Positions 44,930 to 55,691 of a stretch of DNA of 64,000 bases are shown piece after piece. Source of the DNA: Rotaria sp. Silwood1 (lineage: Eukaryota; Rotifera; Eurotatoria; Philodinida; Philodinidae); contig CAJNOP010000350.1 of the NCBI GenBank assembly GCA_905250075.1, positions 62,001-126,000 of the forward strand, given 5' to 3'. A program made the translations under genes and the position numbers. Position 1 is the first letter of the stretch; each line of letters starts with the position of its first letter. The notes beneath the pieces are model-generated. The model did not search any database. It had not been told where the DNA came from and saw only the letters and a program-made list of their open reading frames with translations.

Positions 44930-47025
44930 CAAACTGGACCCGATTTCGGTTCCGTCAGAACCGGAACTAGTAGCGGGACTAAACCTTTTTCAGACTGGTC
45001 CCCGCCAGTCTTTATAAAAAGTATATAATATACTCTTATATTAATTTTTTGATCTGATTATAGACGTTTAATCAACTATTTTTAGTTGCTATTGCTATAA
45101 GAGTCTTTACTGATTACGAATCTATTTCCAAGAATTGGAATTTCCCACTTGTATAGGTTTTTGAATATATATGAAGACAAAAAAACACTATATAAATAAA
45201 TTTTATTCATTCACCGTTAGTTCATATCTTTATTTATTAACTTAACAAACGACAAATAGATATATGTCGGCGTTATTTCTTTTCCTCAGTGGTAATTGCT
45301 CTTTAGAGTCTAGAGCGAGTTGAACTTTTCAAGTCTGACTCGATCCGACAGATTTTAACTCAAAACCGACCATGGTTCGGACTGGGTGGTAGGACTCTAT
45401 CGTACTTCAAGATAAATAATCATTTCTACACTACTTTTATGGGCAAACATGGCATCATCGACCACAAACAATAATAACCAAAGTTCAAAAGATGATGAAA
45501 AATAAAGTTTCAGCTATTGCATTTGTGAAGTGTGCTTCTGAGATTTCTTATATGAATATAACTTGCAATCCTTTAGATCTGAATTTTGCCATATTAAATT
45601 GATCCTCAGAGTAGCATTTAGTCAAGGATGCTCGTGTTGACTTTGTATTCTTTCAAGAACTACTAGTTTTAAGAAATTTTTTTGAGTCACATGATTGGAA
45701 TCAGAAAATTGACTGGAAAAATGTGTGCCGTATATCTGTTAAATTGAGAGTATATCATTCCGAAGATATTGATTTTATGAACTACAGATCACCCATATTT
45801 ATGAAAAAAAAAGTAACGCATACTACAAAAAATTCGTTGAATCTCGAAAAGGTTCGATTTTATCTAATCAATCATACGTTGAATAATGTCTCATGTATTT
45901 CGACATGCAACTCTGACTTAGTTTTATGTTGAAAACGCGATCACTACAAGTAGATTGAATGCCAAGGAGATGTGTTTGGAAGAAAATGTTAAAGATAGAT
46001 TTTTCTTCTACAGAGCGCTTTCTAAAACCTTTATTTCTTGAGGTATAAAAACTGAAATAGAGGATTCTTTATTGCATCTCGACAGAGAACACTTCATAAC
46101 ATATATATCAATGAACCACAGTTTCTTTCTTCTTTAAGAGAAGGTACATAGATATAAATGGCTTCAGCAACATCTTTCTCTTGCATACCTATAAAAATTT
46201 GAGCCACAAAAACAAGAGTATTTGTTGATGCTACTATTGCTAAACGATCAACGATTATCACCAAAAAAAAACAATGAACGAACTGAATAGGTTCTAATAT
46301 TCTTCACAAACATAAATTTTTAGTTGATAAACGCTCCTAAGTTGGTGCAAATCGTTGTAGAAAAAAATAAATTTATTTACGTAAAATCATAGATGGGTTT
46401 GCTTAACTAGAAAATCTTTCGCTGTATCTGATTAGTCTGGTGAAATACGTGATGAATGTAGTTTATTGACAAGCTTCAGTAATAATACGCCACTATTAAC
46501 AACTGAAAAAAGAAAATAAAACAAAAATAAAATTGGTAAATAGAATACAAAAATCGATCTATTATTCACTATTATGAAATGGCATTCTACCTGTGGACAT
46601 TTCAACACTTCAGATATCAACTTAGATATGGATTATTATAGTGGAGGGTGTTGTTTAAAGTCTTACTTCAAGTCTACAAATGATTGGATGTACAAGTACA
46701 ACATTAGGACTTGTGTATCATAAAATTCATTATTTTATTATATGAAATAAATATCTCTTACCAACATTATCTTCTGTATAAATGTGAAGGCTAGCAAGAT
46801 TTTTTGATGTAAGAAAATCAGTAATTTTTATTTGCGTTTAACATCGAGTAAACCGGCAAACATAGTTCGCAAAACAATCATTTTATCCTCTTGAATTGAT
46901 AAGAATAGTAGTTATTTTAATATCTCGACGTAAAATATGATTTTCATGTAAATATTGTAAATCTTCTAGAAGTTGCCGAGTACAATATCTTATAACAGGC
47001 GCTTGAAATCGTTTAATCTTTGAAA
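44930..47025. other. Intergenic with short palindromic motifs
   Basis: Short GC-richer inverted motifs occur at 44937-45015 (CGGTTCCGTCAGAACCGG) and 45310-45395. No gene is recognised; open frames 45723-45932 and 46432-46620 lack identifiable content. Confidence 0.4.
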
Positions 47026-47030
47026 GATGT

Positions 47031-47090
47031 GTTTGTGGGTGTGGGTGTGGTTGTACATAATGATTTTACCCAGACCGAGATCCACACCCT
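47031..47090. repeat. Telomere-like palindrome J
   Basis: GTTTGTGGGTGTGGGTGTGG, spacer TTGTACATAATGATTTT, then ACCCAGACCGAGATCCACAC and CCT. Confidence 0.85.
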
Positions 47091-47094
47091 CATA

Positions 47095-48035
47095 ATCTAA
47101 ATTAATACAATTTGTACACTGGTATACTAAGAAGATAAATATAGAGACTGATTAGAGTCAACATTCTATAATCATAAAAACGAAATATAGAAATGCAAAT
47201 ATGAAAAAAACACCTATAAACAACGAATTCAATGAGACATTTCAAAAGAATCATGACATGTTACACTTTTCAAATATTTTTAAAATCATTTTCAGCAAAA
47301 ATGAATAGAAATTCAATATACGAATAAAACTGAAGCAAATCCATAGATCGTGATATATCTATTTTTAATTGCAACCAACTCATTGAATAATAAGAAACTT
47401 TTCAGTCAATTCAATTAAAATCAATTTATAGATCTTTTCAAAATGTTCTAAGTCAACTCAATTCAACTCATACATTCAGAAAACATTTTCTAAGTTCAAG
47501 TCATGCATTGAATTACTCATATTTCAAGACATGCTGTTCATTTTTTGATAATTAATATTAACAGTATGATGCAAGAACCTTAAATTAGCAGTTATCAGAG
47601 AGATAATTTCACTAGTCTATATTGATTATTTACGAATACTAAAAGATCGATTGGTAAATAGATTTTCCAATAGAATCGCTACTCTCTTTCGACTAAATGA
47701 TCCGATCCAGGTAATTTTACATTGGTAATTCATATTGATAAGCAACAAACGAAACCAGAAATGACTATTTCATATTGTTTTTCATCAAATGCGAGGTCAG
47801 CTCCTTGATTACAAATGTTGCAACCGCCGCTACAATATATGTCTCGCTACTTTAATGAATAGGATTTGTAATTGCATTCATTTGTATTGCACATGTTTCT
47901 TTTCTGTGTCAACAAATAATTACACAGTCATGATTTCGGATGATGCTACATGAGCAATAAAGAAACATTGACGGAAAGAAATATACATTTTGATGTACCT
48001 TCACTGTAACAAAAATACTTTTTAGGATTAAGCAA
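47095..48035. other. Intergenic, nothing recognised
   Basis: AT-rich 5' flank of the truncated F-box gene. Confidence 0.45.
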
Positions 48036-48040
48036 CACTA

Positions 48041-48235
48041 ATGTCTGAAAAGATTGTTTTATCTCTTTTGACATTACCTGTCGAGTTTGTTTACCGCATT
48101 CTGGACAATCTCGATAATTTTACAATTTTGTGTTCGGTTCGTAACGTATGCGGCAGAGTCAATGAGATCACTGACACATATCGTCGATATCAGGTAAGTT
48201 TAAATATTATCAGCAAGTCAGACTTCTATCATTGA
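48041..48235 (+). pseudogene. F-box gene fragment, truncated
   Basis: From ATG 48041 the frame encodes an F-box: LLTLPVEFVYRILDNLDNF, then TILCSVRNVCGRVNEITDTY, followed by RRYQVSLNIISKSDFYH and TGA at 48233-48235. The last words (RYQ...ISKSDF) are those of a bdelloid F-box subfamily in which the protein continues much further. Here no continuation is found downstream, so the copy is cut short. Alternatively GTAAGT after RRYQ (48195) could be a donor splice site, in which case this is an intact first exon of a gene whose next exon I could not find. Confidence 0.6.
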
Positions 48236-48239
48236 CTAA

Positions 48240-50040
48240 TTTAGTAGTCTGTTTAATGCATAAGCTTTTAAGTTATTTTAGTTGTTGATTTTCGAATAGT
48301 GGAAATTCGAGAATAATATTTTTCATTTCAACGTATGCTTACTATAAAAAAACAGAATAGACTACTTTGTATAAGCAATGTCCAGATATCTTGTTGAATT
48401 TTCTACATTATCTAATTTCAATATCTGACTGGATAGAAAAAATAGTTGATCTATAGTTAGAACGCATTAAACGTATTTACGTACAAGGATTTTACTAGAA
48501 GAAATATGCAATGAATTGAATGACATAGAAGATGCTCCATTAATTTTCATTAAATCAGCAAAGCCATCAAAAGAAAGTAAACACGATTCAAAAACGTTTA
48601 AAATCCTCAGATAGTATAAGAGTTGTTAGAACTTAAATAACTTGAAACATTCACTCAATGAATATAAGTAGAAGAGATCCTTATCGTTCAAGAAAATGAA
48701 TAAGTAGCAATTTTAGTTCACTAATCCTTATCAGATAAAAAATGGCCATCCTAAATGAAACAAATATAAGTCTTGTAAAATGATGAATCTGTTGTTTTTC
48801 TACATGATTCAGATGATTGGAACGATCGTTCTACTAACCATCTACATATTTTTGTGCTGAATGCCCATGTGACTCCACAAATATGCCTATTAGTTTTCAA
48901 AACAGGTGGAATTAAAATATCACATGTATATTTATTGCGTAAATGATAAACTGATATCTGGATAATATAGGAGAGAAGCTTGGATTCTTTCTTCACATTC
49001 AATGACATTCCTACCAATACCTTCATCCTTGTTTAAATCTATTATCTTTGTTTTCGATTTGAATGAATTATTGTTTTAAAAATGTTGCCAATACGATTAG
49101 ACTTTCATAACTCGTTAATTCGTACTCGCTACTTAAAAATTGAAAGATATCCTTTCTTCTAGTTTGTACGATTTTTAATGTCGTAAATTATATTGATATA
49201 TTATTTTTCGTCCTGAATCTTAGTTCTATTATTTTTTTTCTCTCAACTGTTATTTTGTGACATAAAGAAGCTAGATGAATTTGCATTCTTTTAATCAAGA
49301 GTCGATTGACTTGTGATATTGAAATTATACAATCTACGTATTCATTCTATATTCAAAGCGAAAACATTCAAATAACCTCTATTTCTATCTCATAGCCATT
49401 GATATGATACGAGGATACAATTAAGCAAATAAAATTAAAAATCAATACCTCGTCGAAGTCTCATGCTGTATTCTCTTTTATGAGATAAAAGACTCAGTTT
49501 CTGAAATTAAAAAATTTTGTTTTCCTCTCATAGTTGGACAATAAGTCTATTTTCATTTAAATAAAACTGTATTTCGGAATTTTCCATACGAGAAAAACCG
49601 AATATATATCTGTTTGGCTCTATCTATCAATGCAGACACACTGAAATGATGATCTACAAAACAAGATGAACTACCGATACGATATCTTCCAGGAGTAGAC
49701 TAATTAGTGCATAAGAACTCATCAGTAGAAGTAGTAATACAACTGAAAACTAGTTGTATTATAATAATGAACTCCTAGGAGCTGTTCTGAAAAGCATTGT
49801 AAGTATACCGTGACAAACGTGTAGTGCCCAACTGGTTGTCCGAACCGTTTGCGATGACTAATATGTACTTCACTTGTTATTCTCACTGATCAGACTACAA
49901 ATATCACAGATTTCTATTGCAACATAAGAAAATAAAGTCGAAAAAGTTTTCTACTAACAAACCGAGAAAAATGATATTTGAACGTCGTTTCTCTTTTCCG
50001 TTTTGAACCAAGCACAGAAGCAAAAATATCTACTTTCCAA
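48240..50040. other. Intergenic, nothing firm recognised
   Basis: No NACHT, death-fold or other domain that would start an LRR protein is seen before the LRR array. A further, strongly degraded LRR exon may lie near 49894-49977. Confidence 0.4.
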
Positions 50041-50044
50041 ATAG

Positions 50045-52375
50045 GCTCTTATTACACTCGACTTTTCTCGAAAGAATTCCCAACATAGAGAGCTACGGCT
50101 TCCTCTCACTTCTATCGCTACTAAAAAAGTAAGATTCTGTTAGCTTTTGATCGCGCTCTTGCAACTGACCCTTTTCACACGGACACCAACTACAATCTAT
50201 TTTTCCTGGTCTCAAACAAAGAAATTCACAGGGCCAATCACTAGCCAATTCGATTACCAAAAGTCAGGTACTATACTCAATAAACATTTATAACAGTTCT
50301 AATTAACTTCCATTGCCACAGAAACTGACGACAACCAACATTTCATGTGATCGAATAGAGAATTCAACATTAAGACATTTAGCAAATGCCGTTGCAAACA
50401 ACAAAGTGATACTTAATTAGCGCTTTTCATTATTTCTGTGCACTTGTTTCCACATAGATACTCACCACACTCTGCCTCGATGATAGTGAAATTGGAGATT
50501 CAGGGGTACAATACATAGCCCTTGCCATCGGAAATAACGCGGTATTTGTTGTTTTTATTGTGTATCCGTTTTTTGTCAAGCTCTACTTTCATCAAGACAC
50601 TCATCACGCGTAGTCTATCTACCGATAAGATAGGCTATTTAGGAGCGCAGCATTTAGCGGATGCCATCGTAAAAACACACCATAATATGTGATTGATTCT
50701 TATATTGAGTCTTGCCAATCTGGACTTTAATATAGACATTGATCACACTGGACCTTCCCAAGAATCAAGTTGGACTTTCAGGCTTACAGTCTCTTGCAAA
50801 TGCTATCTCAAATAATACTGTAACATTTGGTTTGCTTTTAAACTTGTTCTTGTCAATCTCCACTTTCAAATAGGCACTCGCTACACTTTACATTGATAAC
50901 AATTTGATTGGAGATTTAGAGGCACAACATCTAGCAAACACCATCTTAAACAACACGGTAATATATTTACTTTACATTGATACAAGCTCTGGCCAAAATG
51001 CACTTTCAATCAGACACTAACTACACTACATATTAAAAATAGTAGTATAGGAGTTTCAGGGGTACAGTATCTTCTCAATGCCGTTGCAAGTAACATGGTA
51101 ACACTGGATTATTTTCATACATGGTCTTGCTATATTCTGCTTTGATTTAGACATTCCGTAGATTCGATCTCTCTTGGAATCAGATTAAAGATCCAATAGC
51201 ACAGCATCTTGCCAATACCATTGCAAGCAATACGGTGATAATCGATTTGCTTTTAAAGTCATCCTTGCTAACCTTCAGTTTCACATAGACACTCACCGTA
51301 CTCGTCTTTTCATCCAATAAAATTCAAGAGTTAGGAGTACCGGATGTTTTCAAAACCATAGCAAGAAACTCGGTGATAGTCGATTATTTTTTACACTTGA
51401 TTATAGTAACATACTCTTTCACACAGACTCTCATCATGTTCGACTTATCTTGTACTCATATTGGAGATTCAGACGCACAACATGTAGTCAATGCCATTGA
51501 AACCAATAGAGTAATATTCAATTCATTTTCATTCGTGTTCTTGTGAGCATGTATTATCGTATAGACACTAACCACACTCTTTCTTTATGCTTCTAGCTTC
51601 GGAGATTCCGCAGCACAGCATCTGGCAGTTGGCATCGAAAACAACAGAGTAAATTTTGTATCATTCTAATTTGTGTTCATTTGAAACACCTCTCTTAGAC
51701 GCTCATCACATTCGGTCTTTCTTCTAATCACATCGGAGATTTAGGAACGCCGTATTTAGCTAAGACTATTGGAAAAACCGCCGTAATACTCGTTTAATTT
51801 TCATACCTGTATATGTGAGCCTTGGTTTTCGCACAGACACTTCGCTCACTCGATCTTTCTTGAAATCGAATTGGAGATTTGGGTGCGCAATATTTAGTCA
51901 ATGCCATCACAAATAACACTGTTATACACGCTTCACTTTTATATCTGTTGTTATGAATCTTAACTTTGATACAAACACTCACCACTCTGAATCTTTCACA
52001 TAATCGAATCGAAGAATCAGGTGCAGAATATCTAGGGAAAGCCATAGAAAAAAACAAAGTATTGCGTGATTCAATTGTTATTCTTACTATTGTCAATTCC
52101 CAATTCACACACAGACACTTACCACACTGAACCTCTCAAATAATAAAATTGGAGATTTGGAAACCCAGTATATAGCTAATGGTGTAGCAAACAATAGAGT
52201 AATGATTGCTTTGTTAGTATACGTGTTTTTGTCAACCCCAACTTTTACATAGACCCTCATGACTCTTGACCTGTGTTGGAATCAAATTGGAGATTCAGAG
52301 GCAGAGCATATTATCAATGTCATGGCAAACAGAAGCGTATTAACTGCACCAATTTGTAGTGTTTGTTTTTTTTAA
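50045..52375 (+). CDS. RNI-type leucine-rich-repeat gene fragment: 17 exons of one repeat each
   Basis: Seventeen exons of exactly 84 nt each encode one 28-residue LRR of the ribonuclease-inhibitor/NLRC3 type (consensus TLTTLDLSWNQIGDSGAQ, then HLANAIANN). Starts: 50045, 50183, 50322, 50458, 50597, 50736, 50874, 51014, 51151, 51289, 51427, 51565, 51699, 51837, 51975, 52115, 52253. Introns are 50-56 nt, phase 0; most begin GTAA or GTGA and end ATAG or CACAG. The last exon can run on to TAA 52373-52375. Damage: exon 50183 lacks a proper acceptor, exon 50597 has CA instead of GT, exon 51837 has an in-frame TGA at 51861-51863 (Trp position), exon 51975 has an AA acceptor. Since every exon is phase 0, skipping a damaged one keeps the frame. 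LRRs of this type bind proteins; no N-terminal domain or start codon is visible, so it is partial and perhaps decaying. Confidence 0.8.
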
Positions 52376-53740
52376 TTTTGATTTTTACTCCGAGACTGAT
52401 AAGAATCATTGGCCATTTGCAATGGATCAAACAAGTCGAACAGCTTTATTTCGCTTCTTATTAGCGTTGACCATGTTAGTTGAATAGCACTATCTTCGAT
52501 CAATCATTACAATGCTTTTCATTTTTCCGAACATTAGTAGCTTTAGCTGCAATAGCAGATAAGTAGAATTTCATTGTGTGATTCGTGTTTTAATGGTATC
52601 GTTACAACAGATAGGATAGGATCGGATCGACAACTTCTGACAGTATTCAATTGAATGGTTGTAAATTGGTGATTCGATTTGGAGGCAAATTAAAGTATTG
52701 ATTGTTGAATTTTTATGATGATGACAGTGCAGTATGAATACAATATACTCAATGTTCAGCTAGATCTTAATTTAGGATAGAGAAAAATTGTATCTTTATG
52801 ATTCAAAGTATCATATTATCATAATCAGAGCACTATCTAAAGCAGAAAAGCGCTACCACTTGTATGTCGATTATAAATTTTATGAAAACTGGGTGTTTTT
52901 GATTGTAGGAATGGTATTCATTTGTGCACGAAGTAGATCTAAGGCATGTTCAAGAGTGAAATTCATACGTGGTAAAAAGAAAGGAATCAAAACGAAAAAA
53001 AATTGAAAGTATAAGAGTAATGAAATGATTGCTCATTTAATCTTGACACTTCAATACAAAAGTCAACATGCTGTGGCTATTTCTTAGTTTTCTACTGTTT
53101 ATAAAAATTGTCTCGGATTATACAATATTCTTCACTATATTCTTGGAAATCATGCCTAATCAATATAAGAAAACTTGATTCCACGCAGAAATAATTGTGT
53201 TTCATGTAGCGATGAGTTTAAAGCTAGGTGTAATAATTACATATTCATTTTTGAATAGTTCTTTTGCATGATTATCCTAATTTTGATATGAAAACAATCA
53301 TGTATATTTACTTATAAATAAGTTCTCTTTCAAAAAGCGTCATTTCAAACGTATTCAGTTAGCGTTTTGGCATTCATCATTTGCTATTAGGATATTTTAA
53401 TTTCTTTTGCGTTTTAATGCTTCTCTATCTTCATTGATTTCTTTAATCTAATATCCAAACTAATTTTATTAGCAGAGAATATCGTAGTAGATGATCTATA
53501 TATTTTCAAAGTACGGTCAATTGTCTTCTCGAAACCTAGAAAAGTATACGATTATTCAGTTCATGAATATTTACTGTGAATTTCGGTTTTCTTTGTTGCT
53601 CTTGATTTAACAACGAGAAGCAGAAATATCTGTCATGAATCTATGTATACATGCATTTAATCATCATTAAAATATTTTCATTCTCTTCAATGAAATGTAC
53701 CGAGGTTTTGCATTTTCTAGTATTTCGGTGTGTCTGTAGA
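52376..53740. other. Intergenic, no gene recognised
   Basis: AT-rich; the open frame 52788-53006 ends in a Lys/Arg-rich tail but has no known domain. Confidence 0.45.
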
Positions 53741-53741
53741 A

Positions 53742-53820
53742 AGGGTGTGAGTGTGAGTGTGAGTCTTAGTGTTCTCTTCATCTACATACGCACTCACAAC
53801 CACACTGACACTCATACTCT
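53742..53820. repeat. Telomere-like palindrome K
   Basis: AGGGTGTGAGTGTGAGTGTG at left and CACTCACAACCACACTGACA then CTCATACTCT at right; the spacer GTTCTCTTCATC resembles the spacers of copies D and H in reverse complement. Confidence 0.8.
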
Positions 53821-53951
53821 ATTCTAAATAATAAAAACTTCACCATAAAAAGGAATGTTTCATAAGCTTCAACACCCAATTTTATTTTTTCCTTAGCTTT
53901 GCCGTTTTCACTGGTGAAGAGATATTGAGAATATAGTTTTGAAGACCAGTA

Positions 53952-54012
53952 GAGTGTGGGTGTGGGGATGAGTCTGTGTATGTGCATTTGCTTGTTATCC
54001 ACATTCACACCC
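53952..54012. repeat. Telomere-like palindrome L
   Basis: AGAGTGTGGGTGTGGGGATG at left and ATCCACATTCACACCCT at right. Confidence 0.8.
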
Positions 54013-54075
54013 TGCCTTAACTGAGTTTGACCATGCAAAAGAATTAGAATTTAATTATTTGAAAGATATTAACCT

Positions 54076-54149
54076 TGTGTGAGTGTGGGGTGTGGTGTGC
54101 CAATAAAGTAGAAAGGAATACAGCAGTATCCATAATCACATCCATACTG
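54076..54149. repeat. Telomere-like palindrome M (degenerate)
   Basis: GTGTGAGTGTGGGGTGTGG at left; the C-rich arm has decayed to ATCCATAATCACATCCATAC. It is the third copy within 410 bp. Confidence 0.5.
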
Positions 54150-54669
54150 AATTGCTATAAAAAGTTCGAAAAAAATCTCGAATTAAAAAATTCGAATAAA
54201 AAATGATTTCCAGTAGTAAAAATTCCGAAAATAGGATCTCGAAAGATGTTCTATCCTCTATAACTACATGGCTAGTTTTATGTAAACATGGTTACCAAAC
54301 ATCCACACCCGACAAGAAACGTAACTACACACATAAATGGAGAGGACACCAAGCGCCAAATTCAAAATAAGAGTATTGAATTTTTCCGATGCTTTTTCTG
54401 TGAACGTAACCAGAAAAATGAACAGTTATAAAGTAGCAAAATGAAGACATTCATCATTTATTGATATAGCAAAGATACAAATGTTTGAAATCAAAAGTGC
54501 CGAGTTTTTCCACATTACCACTCTCGGAAAGAGAAATGAAAAAAAGGATTTAAGGCTTGATTAAAAATAATCTATACACTGTGACATATGAGACGAAATG
54601 ACATAGAATGAAAAATAAGAAAAAAAAAGTAAGTTTGTTAGATTGTAGTTGTCGATGGTATGTTTCAGT

Positions 54670-55691
54670 TCAGACCGTGGCAGGGTCAAAATGATGTTTG
54701 TAATCATTCAAAGTAGTAATATAGTCGACAAATTTCTCTCTCGGTACACTGAAAAGGAAGTAAGAAAAACGATGAGAATAGAAAAAGAAAAAAAAACACT
54801 CACCGACCACTACCATCATCGAGTTTGCTCCAATGAGATTCCCAGTTAGTAGTCACCGGCTTCGACGAGTCAATCGATGCTGTGATTTTAGAATTTATCC
54901 ATCTAGGACAAGAAATGAGAAACATATTTGATAAAACACAGATCAAAATGAAGTAATAAAATTAGAAACACTGACTTGTTATATCTATTGAGACGATTGA
55001 ATATCCGTTCACCTTGTTCACGTGTGATGAAATCTGTATATACAATAAGGAATAACAATCAATCTAAAAAAGAAAAGAAAGATTTTTTTCTTACCAGGTG
55101 TAGGATTGCCTTGATCCAAAATGTAGTTAAATCGATCACGAAATGTAATATCTTTTGTCGATATACCTGGATAATGAGTGAGCATCAGATAAGCTTCAGC
55201 AAATTCTATTAATAAGCAAATATAGATTATATCTCATGAAAGACACTATTTGAACATTGATTTACCCTCGAATGTCAACTTTCCTAAATTTTACAAAAAA
55301 AAAACTAATGAAACAATTTGATGAAACACGATGAAGATTATACCTGTTCCATCAAAATCATAAGTTTCAAATACATGATCTGACATCTTATTCAATTCGT
55401 GTTCAGTGAACAATGGTGGTAAAGCGCTGGGAAGACTGCTGGATTGACTATTTACATACATTTTCTTATATAAACGGCGAAATTCTTTCTTGTCCATTGT
55501 GTTATCGTTTTCTGTAACGGTAAGAAAATCTTTATAGATTTTTTCGACCATCGATAGAGGAATACCTAAGTTCATCGAAAAAATTTCTTATGAAAAATAA
55601 TAAAGAGAATAGCTCAATATTCACCAGTAACATCGCTGAACTGGATCAAATCCCATTCATTGAAAGGTTTTTTCGAACTGCCACCGCCCAT
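54670..55691 (-). CDS. EF-hand calcium-binding protein, seven exons, 217 aa
   Basis: Exons (minus): 55691-55625, 55565-55344, 55283-55266 (only 18 nt), 55205-55095, 55033-54976, 54902-54804, 54748-54670; introns 59, 60, 60, 61, 73 and 55 nt, GT-AG throughout; total exactly 218 codons. The N-terminus MGGGSSKK fits a myristoylation signal (Gly2, Ser5-6, then Lys). The canonical EF-hand loop DFDGTGKLTFEE is at residues 92-103 and is assembled across two introns. The first half has a degenerate EF-hand (TVTENDNTMDKKEFRRLYKK) as in neuronal calcium sensors; later parts (HYPGISTKDITFRDRFNYIL) also fit that fold. A Ca2+-myristoyl switch sensor of the recoverin/NCS or calcineurin-B-like group is likely; exact orthology is not settled, since only one loop looks fully able to bind calcium. 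The C-terminal 60 residues have no recognised motif. Confidence 0.88.
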
